Positions 27,254-34,095 of a DNA stretch of 64,000 nucleotides are shown one piece after another; position 1 is the stretch's first letter, and every line of letters starts with the position of its first letter. The notes beneath the pieces were generated by a model, which was not told the DNA's origin, ran no database searches, and saw nothing but the letters and a program-made list of their open reading frames with translations. This stretch comes from SAR86 cluster bacterium (GTDB lineage: Bacteria; Pseudomonadota; Gammaproteobacteria; Magnimaribacterales; D2472): NCBI GenBank assembly GCA_023703615.1, contig CP097971.1:398315-462314 (forward strand), in the 5' to 3' direction. The translations under genes were made by a program, and so were the position numbers.

Positions 27254-28200
27254 TGATTTATGATCCTATGTTTATTTTGTCTTTAATAGGAATGTTTGCT
27301 TGTCTTACCTTTTGGGTAAGAAATTCAATTAAAGAATCTGACGATTTTGCATTTATTATCAAAAACCTTTCAACAATAAGCACAGCTTTTGGGTTATTGA
27401 TGCTTTATAGCATTTTTATAAATGCTGGTGATCTTGGTATTGTTTTATTAATCGGCTCAATAGTATCTTTAATTGTATTGCTCCTCGGAATATATTTAAA
27501 AAATAAGACAATTGTTTCTTCTAGTCGAGGATATTTCATTCCAATTTTCCTAATTTTTGTATTAAGAACTTTTTTATATGAACCATATCAAATTCCTTCT
27601 GGATCGATGATGCCAGGTCTTAAGGTTGGTGATTTTGTTTTAGTTAATAAGTATTCTTATGGGCTCAAAATTAATAGAACTAATAAATCATTCATCAAAT
27701 TTAATGAGCCTGATTATGGTGAGGTTGTTGTTTTTGTTCCGCCATACAATCCAGTTCCCTATGTAAAAAGGTTAATTGGTAAACCAGGCGATACAATTAG
27801 AATTATCAATAAACAAGTTTATGTAAATAATAAACCATTAGAAAAAACTTTAATTTCATCTAACAATGAGTTTATTACAAAAAGAATTCTAGACAGCACA
27901 GGACAAATTAAAAAAGTACAGCAAGAAGCAAAAGTCGATATATTTTCTGAAAAAAATATTAATAATTCATATATGACTAGAAACATAAAAGGATCAAATA
28001 TTCAGTATCCTCAGGAATGGACTGTGCCAAATGGTTTTTATTTTGTGATGGGTGACAATAGAGATAATTCCAACGATAGTACTAAGGATGTGGGTTTTGT
28101 TCCAAGGGATCATTTTTTTGGAAAAGCAGAGTATCTTTGGATGTCATGGGAATGTTGGACATGTATACCTAACTTTAGCCGTGTAGGAAAAATAAATTGA
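27253..28200 (+). CDS. lepB: Signal peptidase I
   Basis: A 315-residue inner-membrane protease that removes signal peptides from Sec substrates. Two to three N-terminal membrane segments (~7-21, 42-57, 60-81) precede the catalytic periplasmic domain. The Ser-Lys dyad is Ser118 (IPSGSMMPGLKVGD) and Lys172 (YVKRLIGKPGD); the box MGDNRDNSNDS comes near residue 277. It starts inside the lepA stop (TAATG) and ends inside the rnc start (TGATG), so the operon is tightly coupled. Confidence 0.96.
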   Translation: MIYDPMFILSLIGMFACLTFWVRNSIKESDDFAFIIKNLSTISTAFGLLMLYSIFINAGDLGIVLLIGSIVSLIVLLLGIYLKNKTIVSSSRGYFIPIFLIFVLRTFLYEPYQIPSGSMMPGLKVGDFVLVNKYSYGLKINRTNKSFIKFNEPDYGEVVVFVPPYNPVPYVKRLIGKPGDTIRIINKQVYVNNKPLEKTLISSNNEFITKRILDSTGQIKKVQQEAKVDIFSEKNINNSYMTRNIKGSNIQYPQEWTVPNGFYFVMGDNRDNSNDSTKDVGFVPRDHFFGKAEYLWMSWECWTCIPNFSRVGKIN

Positions 28201-28856
28201 TGGAAATCAAGCTCGAAGATAAATTAGGCTATTCTTTCAATAATAAAGGTTTATTAGGCTTGGCATTTATACATAAAAGTTTTAACAATATAGAAAATAA
28301 TGAACGATTAGAATTTTTAGGCGATGCAATACTAAATGCAGTAATCTCTGAGTATCTTTATTTAAGATTTGATTCCGAAAATGAAGGCCTTCTAACAAGG
28401 ATGAGATCTTATTTTGTAAAAGCAGAGATGTTAACGAATAAAGCCGAGGAATTAGGTTTAACTGAATATATAAAAATGTCTAAAGGGACTGCAAATTTAG
28501 ATAAAAAAAGAAAAAATTCAATTCTTGAAGGCGTATTTGAAGCCGTATTAGGATCAGTTTTTTTAGATGGTGGATGGGAAAAAGTAAAGAATTTAATATT
28601 AGATGTTTTTGATGATGAATTTAATTCTATTTCTGCAGACATGGAATTTAGAGATTCAAAGTCTGAGTTGCAAGAATTATTTCAATCTATGAAGGTATCT
28701 CCTCCAGAATATAGTTTGAAAAATACTAAAAATGGGTTCGAATGCACTCTTAATTTTGATAATAAAGAATTTATCTCTGTGGGTAGATCAAAACAAATTT
28801 CTGAATCGAGAGTTGCAGAAGCAGTTCTTCAATATGTTAAAGCTTCTAATGATTAA
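28200..28856 (+). CDS. rnc: Ribonuclease III
   Basis: A 218-residue double-strand-specific endonuclease that processes rRNA precursors and regulatory duplexes. The signature NERLEFLGDAILNAVI (~37-52) contains the catalytic Glu/Asp residues. The second acidic site is in LEGVFEAVLGSVFLDGG. A dsRNA-binding domain occupies ~150-218 (SKSELQELFQS). ATG 28200 is used because it overlaps the lepB stop by one base. An 8-bp overlap with era follows. Confidence 0.95.
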   Translation: MEIKLEDKLGYSFNNKGLLGLAFIHKSFNNIENNERLEFLGDAILNAVISEYLYLRFDSENEGLLTRMRSYFVKAEMLTNKAEELGLTEYIKMSKGTANLDKKRKNSILEGVFEAVLGSVFLDGGWEKVKNLILDVFDDEFNSISADMEFRDSKSELQELFQSMKVSPPEYSLKNTKNGFECTLNFDNKEFISVGRSKQISESRVAEAVLQYVKASND

Positions 28857-29757
28857 ATCGTATTGTGGATACATTTCTATTTTAGGAAAACCTAATGTTG
28901 GGAAATCTACAATTATTAACCATCTATTAAAAAAGAAAGTTTCAATTACATCAAGAAAATCTCAAACAACTAGAAATAATATTTTGGGTGTTAAGACTGA
29001 TAAAAACAAACAAATGATTTTTGTAGACAGTCCCGGAATGCACTCTAAATCCCCAAAAATAATGAACAAAATATTAAACAAAACAGCTTCTGGGCTAATA
29101 GAAGAATCAGATCTGGTTTTATTTGTTATGCAAAGATTGCAGTTTACAAAAGAAGATTACTTTATTTTAGATAAACTTAAGAGCACTCAGGCTAAAGTAA
29201 TATGTGTTATCAATAAAATAGATCAAGTGGATGATAAAAATAAACTTTTACCTTTATTAGATCAACTTTCAAATAATTATAACTTTTTACAAATAATACC
29301 TATTTCTGCTATTAACGATAACGGAATCCAAGAGCTTGAAGATATCATAAAAGTTAATTTGCCAGAAAACCCGCACTTGTATGGTAAAAACTTTTCAAAT
29401 GAAGAAAATAATGATCATTTTATGATTTCAGAACTAATTAGAGAAAAAATTATACGGATCCTAGGTGATGAGTTGCCTCATGATACGTTTGTCAAACTAG
29501 ATTTTTTAGAAAAAGAAGACTCAATTATTAAAATCCATGCCTCAATATTTGTAGTTAGAGAAAGCCAGAAGCAAATAGTCATAGGAAGTGGCGGGTCTGT
29601 ATTAAAAAAAATTGGAGAACAAGCTAGAAAAGATCTAGAAAAGTATTTTGAAAAAAAAATTTTTTTAAAGACGTGGGTTAAAGTCAAAAAAAATTGGAAT
29701 ACCGACTTAAATTATATTCAAAGTTTAGGAGTAGGTAGTAATCATGAATCAAACTGA
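28849..29757 (+). CDS. era: GTPase Era
   Basis: A 302-residue GTPase that binds the 16S rRNA 3' end during 30S assembly. The start MIKSYCGYISILGKPNVGKS carries the G1 loop GKPNVGKST; G3 DSPGMH, G4 NKID and a C-terminal KH domain (ASIFVVRESQKQIVIGSGG, in parts) follow. ATG 28849 is chosen because the Era homology begins there; the frame is open further upstream inside rnc, but that part is not Era-like. It overlaps rnc by 8 bp and recO by 14 bp. Confidence 0.95.
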   Translation: MIKSYCGYISILGKPNVGKSTIINHLLKKKVSITSRKSQTTRNNILGVKTDKNKQMIFVDSPGMHSKSPKIMNKILNKTASGLIEESDLVLFVMQRLQFTKEDYFILDKLKSTQAKVICVINKIDQVDDKNKLLPLLDQLSNNYNFLQIIPISAINDNGIQELEDIIKVNLPENPHLYGKNFSNEENNDHFMISELIREKIIRILGDELPHDTFVKLDFLEKEDSIIKIHASIFVVRESQKQIVIGSGGSVLKKIGEQARKDLEKYFEKKIFLKTWVKVKKNWNTDLNYIQSLGVGSNHESN

Positions 29758-30439
29758 TTGGGATGAATGCTTTTTATTACATCAACGAACTTATGGCGAA
29801 ACAAGCTTAATAGTTGATTTATTTAGCAAGATGAATGGAAAAATTTCTTTGATTGCAAGAGGCGCGAAGAAACCAAAATCTAAATTTTTTGGTTATCTTG
29901 TTCCCTTTATAAAAATAAAGGTTACCTATAGTGGACGCTCTGAATTAAAAACGTTAACTAATATAGATACTGATTTATCAAATATTGCTAATAGCATGTC
30001 AAAAAAAAGCTATAGCCTGTTATATATCAACGAGTTATTGATAAAGCTTTTACCAAAAAATGCTACTCATGAAGAATTATTTTTATTATATGAAGAATTT
30101 ATTAAAAAATTTTTTACACTAGATGATGTTGAAATTACTTTAAGACATTTTGAATTAGATTTACTGGACCTTTTAGGTTATGGATTTGATTACAGCTCTG
30201 AATTTGATAACAATGAACCAATAAGCAAAGAAAAAGATTACAAATTTATTCCAGAGAGAGGTTTTAGAGAATTATCTGGCGCCCCTTTTTCTGGCATAGA
30301 TATTACTAATATTAAGAATAGAGAACTTTCAAAAGTATCAAAAAAATACTTAAAAGAATTAACTCAAAGCGCAATTCATTTTTGCCTTGATGGAAGGGAT
30401 CTAAATAGCAGAAACATATTTAAAAAGATTAGGTCATGA
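29744..30439 (+). CDS. recO: DNA repair protein RecO
   Basis: A 231-residue mediator of RecA loading in the RecFOR gap-repair pathway. The N-terminal OB fold has CFLLHQRTYGETSLIVDLFS (first part CFLLHQRTYGETS) and ISLIARGAKKPKSK. The helical C-terminal half has LRHFELDLLDLLGYGFD. It lies in the canonical lepB-rnc-era-recO order and overlaps both neighbours (14 bp with era, 4 bp with acpS). The zinc-binding cysteines seen in some RecO proteins are absent. Confidence 0.92.
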   Translation: MNQTDWDECFLLHQRTYGETSLIVDLFSKMNGKISLIARGAKKPKSKFFGYLVPFIKIKVTYSGRSELKTLTNIDTDLSNIANSMSKKSYSLLYINELLIKLLPKNATHEELFLLYEEFIKKFFTLDDVEITLRHFELDLLDLLGYGFDYSSEFDNNEPISKEKDYKFIPERGFRELSGAPFSGIDITNIKNRELSKVSKKYLKELTQSAIHFCLDGRDLNSRNIFKKIRS

Positions 30440-30813
30440 TATTTGGTATTGGAACAGACATAGTAGATACCAATAGAATTTTACAATTAAAGTCTTTAAA
30501 GAAGTTTGCTGAAAAAATTCTTTCTCCAGATGAGTTAGATAATTTTGATAAATTGAATTCTCAATTAGCTTCGGCTTATATTGCAAAACAATTTGCCGCA
30601 AAAGAAGCTTTTTCTAAAGCTTTAGGTAATGGGATATCTGGAAATGTTAAATTTTCTGATATTGAAATTATGAGAGATTTAAAAGGAAAGCCCTATATAA
30701 ATCTTCAAAACAAACTAAAAAAAATTGTAACTAATTTGGGAATTACTAAATCACATGTTAGTCTTGCAGACGAAAAAAAATACGCAATAGCTTTTGTTAT
30801 ATTAGAAAAATGA
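30436..30813 (+). CDS. acpS: Holo-[acyl-carrier-protein] synthase
   Basis: A 125-residue phosphopantetheinyl transferase that activates ACP for fatty acid synthesis. The Mg-binding motif IFGIGTDIVDTNRI (2-15) and the second motif AKQFAAKEAFSKALG (52-66) are both visible, and the length is normal. pdxJ, which stands between recO and acpS in E. coli, is absent. It overlaps recO (ATGA) and adk (ATGA) by four bases each. Confidence 0.95.
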   Translation: MIFGIGTDIVDTNRILQLKSLKKFAEKILSPDELDNFDKLNSQLASAYIAKQFAAKEAFSKALGNGISGNVKFSDIEIMRDLKGKPYINLQNKLKKIVTNLGITKSHVSLADEKKYAIAFVILEK

Positions 30814-31454
30814 AAAATATTATTTTATTAGGTCCTCCCGGTGCTGGTAAAGGAACACAAGCTGATTTGATCTGTAACTTATTAGAAATTCCAAAAATTA
30901 GTACTGGAGATATGCTAAGAGAAGCCGTTGCATCAGGAAGTGAACTGGGAGCCAAAGTTAGTGATATTTTAGATTCAGGCGCATTAGTTTCAGACGAGAT
31001 AATAGGATCTCTTATCAACGCAAGGTTATCTATGCCAGATTGCCAAAAAGGCTCATTATTTGATGGCGTTCCAAGAACACTTGGACAAGCATCAATTTTA
31101 AATGAGATGAACATAAACTTTTCGGATGTAATTGAAATTAGTGTTGATGATTCCATAATAGTAGAGAGAATGTCGGGCAGAAGGGTACATCCAGCTTCTG
31201 GCAGAAATTATCATATTAAATACAATCCTCCTAAAATAGATAATGTTGATAACGATACTGGAGAACCACTAATACAAAGAGAGGATGATAAACCGGATAC
31301 TGTGTTAAAAAGACTAAACGTTTACCACGACCAAACAAAACCCCTCACAGATTTTTATAAATCTCTTAAAGACAAGGGGCTACTCAACTACATAAAAGTT
31401 GATGGATCTAATAATGTTCAGGAAGTTTTTAATGAAATTTCAAAACAGCTATAA
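30810..31454 (+). CDS. adk: Adenylate kinase
   Basis: A 214-residue long-form kinase that interconverts AMP, ADP and ATP. The P-loop is LLGPPGAGKGTQA (5-17), the AMP site has STGDMLREAV, and the LID domain reads SGRRVHPASGRNYH without zinc cysteines. The usual FDGFPRT is FDGVPRT here, a conservative swap next to the catalytic Arg. Its ATG overlaps the acpS stop, and tsaB follows after 3 bp. The adk-tsaB pair also occurs in Pseudomonas. Confidence 0.97.
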   Translation: MKNIILLGPPGAGKGTQADLICNLLEIPKISTGDMLREAVASGSELGAKVSDILDSGALVSDEIIGSLINARLSMPDCQKGSLFDGVPRTLGQASILNEMNINFSDVIEISVDDSIIVERMSGRRVHPASGRNYHIKYNPPKIDNVDNDTGEPLIQREDDKPDTVLKRLNVYHDQTKPLTDFYKSLKDKGLLNYIKVDGSNNVQEVFNEISKQL

Positions 31455-31457
31455 CTT

Positions 31458-31880
31458 ATGAATGTTTTAGCTATTTCTAGTTCAGGCAGCATTACTTCTA
31501 GTTGTTTAATATTCGGTGATGACGTAATTTCTTTAAGCATAAGTCATCAAAGAAAATCCAGGCCTGATTGGGATTTTCTAATAGAAAATGTCGGAGTAAA
31601 TTCAATTATTTCAATTGAAGAAATCGATATATTTGCTTTTGGTAATAATACAGATTCCTATACAGCAACAAGATCTGTTGCAAGTTATCTAAAAGGAGTA
31701 ACAATTGCTTTAAATAAAGCGTTAGTAGAAATTCCTAATCCTGACGATAAAAGTTCTGATGCAATCGCTAAAAAAGCACTTCAATTATTCAAAAATTCTA
31801 AGGACAAATCTAATTTTTTGCCAGAAAACGCAAATCCAAAATATTTAAATGATTTAAATTTTAAAAAAATAAATGATTGA
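31458..31880 (+). CDS. tsaB: TsaB-like protein, internally shortened (140 aa)
   Basis: TsaB normally has about 230 residues and partners TsaD and TsaE in making t6A37 of tRNA. Here residues 1-92 match the N-terminal ASKHA half (MNVLAISSSGSIT ... IDIFAFGNN ... SVASYLKGVTIALNKALVEIP). Residues ~99-140 match the extreme C-terminus of E. coli TsaB (DAIAKKALQLF aligned with DMLPIACQMF, then NPKYLNDLNFKKI aligned with PVYLRNNVAWKKL). The ~90-100 residues between them are missing without a frameshift. The canonical PGSFTG motif is also degenerate (NTDSYTAT). Position after adk supports the call. Confidence 0.75.
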   Translation: MNVLAISSSGSITSSCLIFGDDVISLSISHQRKSRPDWDFLIENVGVNSIISIEEIDIFAFGNNTDSYTATRSVASYLKGVTIALNKALVEIPNPDDKSSDAIAKKALQLFKNSKDKSNFLPENANPKYLNDLNFKKIND

Positions 31881-32655
31881 TATTTTATTAATTTTTTTTC
31901 TTGCATTTGTTCAAGGTATTACAGAATTCTTACCTATATCGAGTTCAGCACACTTACTTTTACCATCTTTATTATTCAACGTTACTGACCAGGGCTTAGC
32001 ATTTGATATTGCAGTTCATGCTGGAACTTTGATGGCTGTTATTTTTTATTTCAAAAATGATTTAAAAAAAATAACTTTAAGCTTCATATCTAAAAATCAT
32101 GATAATGATAAAAAATTTGGAATTCTACTTATCATTGCAACTATTCCAATTGTCATTGTGGGTCTTTTTATGTCAGGTTTTTTAGAGTCTAGAGTTTTTG
32201 GTATAAAAACTATTGCCTATGCAAATATTTCATTTGCAATTTTATTATTTTTATCTTTTAGGTTCGCAAAACAAAATAAATCTCTAGCGAATCTCACAAT
32301 ACTAGGAGCTTTATTTATTGGACTTATTCAAACTTTTGCTCTTATACCAGGAGCTTCGCGATCAGGAACTGCAATAACTGCTGCTTTAATTCTTGGATTA
32401 AGTCTAAAAGAGGCATCAAAATTTTCATTTATGCTTGCAATACCTACAATTTTTGGTGCTTTAACATTGATGTTATTAAGTTTGTATTCTTCTGAAGTAA
32501 CTATTTCAGTTACGCCTCTATTAATTGGTTTTTTTACTTCTATAATATTTGCTTTTTACACCATAAAGTATTTTCTTATATTTGTAGAAAAAGTTGGCAT
32601 GTATCCTTTCGTAATTTATCGGATATTTCTTGGGATTATGTTATTAGCATTATGA
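31873..32655 (+). CDS. uppP: Undecaprenyl-diphosphatase (UppP/BacA)
   Basis: A 260-residue polytopic membrane enzyme that recycles undecaprenyl pyrophosphate for peptidoglycan and lipopolysaccharide synthesis. Both active-site motifs are present: FVQGITEFLPISSSAHL near the start (Glu-rich motif and Ser) and ALIPGASRSGTAITAAL (PGxSRSG) near 158-174. About seven hydrophobic segments are evident. It overlaps tsaB by 8 bp and rsmJ by 4 bp. Confidence 0.95.
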   Translation: MIDILLIFFLAFVQGITEFLPISSSAHLLLPSLLFNVTDQGLAFDIAVHAGTLMAVIFYFKNDLKKITLSFISKNHDNDKKFGILLIIATIPIVIVGLFMSGFLESRVFGIKTIAYANISFAILLFLSFRFAKQNKSLANLTILGALFIGLIQTFALIPGASRSGTAITAALILGLSLKEASKFSFMLAIPTIFGALTLMLLSLYSSEVTISVTPLLIGFFTSIIFAFYTIKYFLIFVEKVGMYPFVIYRIFLGIMLLAL

Positions 32656-33386
32656 CCATTAAGGTATACAACATTTTAAATAAAAACTTTAAAAAAGCTA
32701 AAGAGCTCTCTCTATTTTTAGATTGTGATCTCGTTAGTAAAAAACCTAGTGTTGATAGTTATATAGAAGTTTCAGAAGAGGGTTTGATCTTTGTTTCAAA
32801 TACAAACAAAACCAAAAAATATTTACATATAGATTTCACAAAAGGAAGTATGGCCTGGAGGTTAAGCAGATCCGAACACGAAACTCTCTTAAAAAAAGCT
32901 CTAGGAAGAAATAAAGATCAAATCAAAATATTTGATGCCACAGCAGGGCTATTGCAAGATTCTTTAGTTTTTTTATCTTTAGGACATAAGGTGGTAGCAT
33001 GCGAACAAAGTAAAATACTCTATTCATTATTAACCGATGCTTGTGAAAGGGCGCGATCAAAAATTAAAACTCTTAAGAATCTAACGCTGATAAATGGTGA
33101 GGCATCTGAAGTATTTAAGACTTTTGCAGATTTTACAGTTATTTATTTAGATCCTATGTATCCTGATAAGAAAAAAAGTGCACTTAGATCAGGATCTATT
33201 TCAATCATAAAAGAAATATTATTACTTGAAAATATTAAAGACCAGGGCAATCACTTATTTAATTTTTTCAAAAAAACAAGATCAAGAAAAATAATATTAA
33301 AGAGACCTATCAAATCTGAAAAACTTTGTAATAATATAAATTATCAAGTTGCTGGCAAATCAACGAGATTCGATATTTACATATAG
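32652..33386 (+). CDS. rsmJ: 16S rRNA (guanine1516-N2)-methyltransferase RsmJ
   Basis: A 244-residue SAM-dependent methyltransferase. The family blocks HIDFTKGSMAWRLSR, IFDATAGLLQDSLVF (SAM loop) and VIYLDPMYPDKKKSALRSG (catalytic DPMYP) line up in order with E. coli RsmJ, ending with ILKRP and RFDIYI. It modifies G1516 of 16S rRNA in the 30S subunit. The ATG lies within the uppP stop. Confidence 0.9.
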   Translation: MTIKVYNILNKNFKKAKELSLFLDCDLVSKKPSVDSYIEVSEEGLIFVSNTNKTKKYLHIDFTKGSMAWRLSRSEHETLLKKALGRNKDQIKIFDATAGLLQDSLVFLSLGHKVVACEQSKILYSLLTDACERARSKIKTLKNLTLINGEASEVFKTFADFTVIYLDPMYPDKKKSALRSGSISIIKEILLLENIKDQGNHLFNFFKKTRSRKIILKRPIKSEKLCNNINYQVAGKSTRFDIYI

Positions 33387-33405
33387 TTAAATTTTGGAGT
33401 AAATT

Positions 33406-33573
33406 ATGAACCCCTTTACATTTATGAAAGATGCAAAAAACATTGAAAAAATTATGAAGCCTGCATTAGAAAAATTTATGAATGAAGCAGGTTTTGTTAA
33501 AAACGAAGAATTCACAAAATTAGAAAAAAAAATTTTAGAGCTTGAAGAAAAAATAAAAAAACTATCTGGATAA
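33406..33573 (+). CDS. Small coiled-coil protein resembling UbiK/YqiC (BMFP family), 55 aa
   Basis: A short gene with a good GGAG ribosome site 8 bases before ATG 33406. Its layout copies UbiK, a membrane-associated helper of ubiquinone synthesis: an N-terminal amphipathic stretch (MNPFTFMKDAKNIEKIM), then a central hinge with VKNEEF that matches VSREEF of E. coli YqiC, and a Glu/Lys heptad coiled coil (KLEKKILELEEKIKKL). It is shorter than the usual ~80-96 residues because the middle is compact. Similarity is by pattern only. It could instead be an unrelated coiled-coil peptide. Confidence 0.55.
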   Translation: MNPFTFMKDAKNIEKIMKPALEKFMNEAGFVKNEEFTKLEKKILELEEKIKKLSG

Positions 33574-33575
33574 TA

Positions 33576-33824
33576 ATGGAACAAGACATTTCAAGAATAA
33601 TAGAAATGGCATGGGAAGATAGAACGCCTTTCGAAGCCATTGAGAAAAATTATGGACTAAATCAAAATCAAGTTGAAAAATTGATGAGAGAAAATTTAAA
33701 GAAAAATAGTTTTGCTCTTTGGAAAAAAAGAATAAGAGGAAGAAAAACAAAACATGTTGCTCTAAGAGGGTTTGACGTTGGAAGACATCACTCATATGAC
33801 CAAAACAAACATAAACAAAGATAA
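33576..33824 (+). CDS. DUF2805 / TIGR03643 family protein
   Basis: An 82-residue protein that I recognise as the DUF2805 type by RIIEMAWEDRTPFEAIEKNYGL (key: MAWEDRTPFEAI, residues 11-22) and by LWKKRIRGRKTKH. Both blocks are highly conserved across proteobacteria and Bacteroidetes. The basic C-terminus and the helix-turn-helix-like centre suggest nucleic-acid binding; no function is established. It starts 2 bp after the small coiled-coil gene and overlaps the next gene. Confidence 0.85.
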   Translation: MEQDISRIIEMAWEDRTPFEAIEKNYGLNQNQVEKLMRENLKKNSFALWKKRIRGRKTKHVALRGFDVGRHHSYDQNKHKQR

Positions 33825-34095
33825 AATCAAATTTATAAATTTACATAAATCATTCTTTACAGAATTAAATACCTCATGTTCAGTATCAGATAAAAAAATT
33901 TCAATTACTGATTTATCTAATGAAGACAACGACCCCGCATGTATAGAGCTATATTTTGATAATGATAAGTACTCTATAACATTTTGGGACGGATATTCAT
34001 TAGCTGAAATAATTGATACCGACTCGTATAAAGATGCTCTAATTCAATTTAAAAAATATGCTAAAAAATTAGCAAAAAATCTAAGAAGATTTTAA
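33796..34095 (+). CDS. Hypothetical protein, 99 aa
   Basis: I do not recognise this protein. From ATG 33796 it is a soluble, acidic/basic-mixed protein with a beta-rich core (CIELYFDNDKYSITFWDG) and a Lys-rich C-terminal helix (FKKYAKKLAKNLRRF). A TTG at 33772 would lengthen it by eight residues. It overlaps the DUF2805 gene by 29 bp and ends 4 bp into the convergent lipoprotein gene. Coding status is supported by frame and overlap, but remains moderate. Confidence 0.6.
   Translation: MTKTNINKDKIKFINLHKSFFTELNTSCSVSDKKISITDLSNEDNDPACIELYFDNDKYSITFWDGYSLAEIIDTDSYKDALIQFKKYAKKLAKNLRRF

Noticed and set aside
28732-28848. Upstream extension of era inside rnc
   Set aside because: The frame is open but not Era-like; homology starts at MIKSYCGYIS at 28849.
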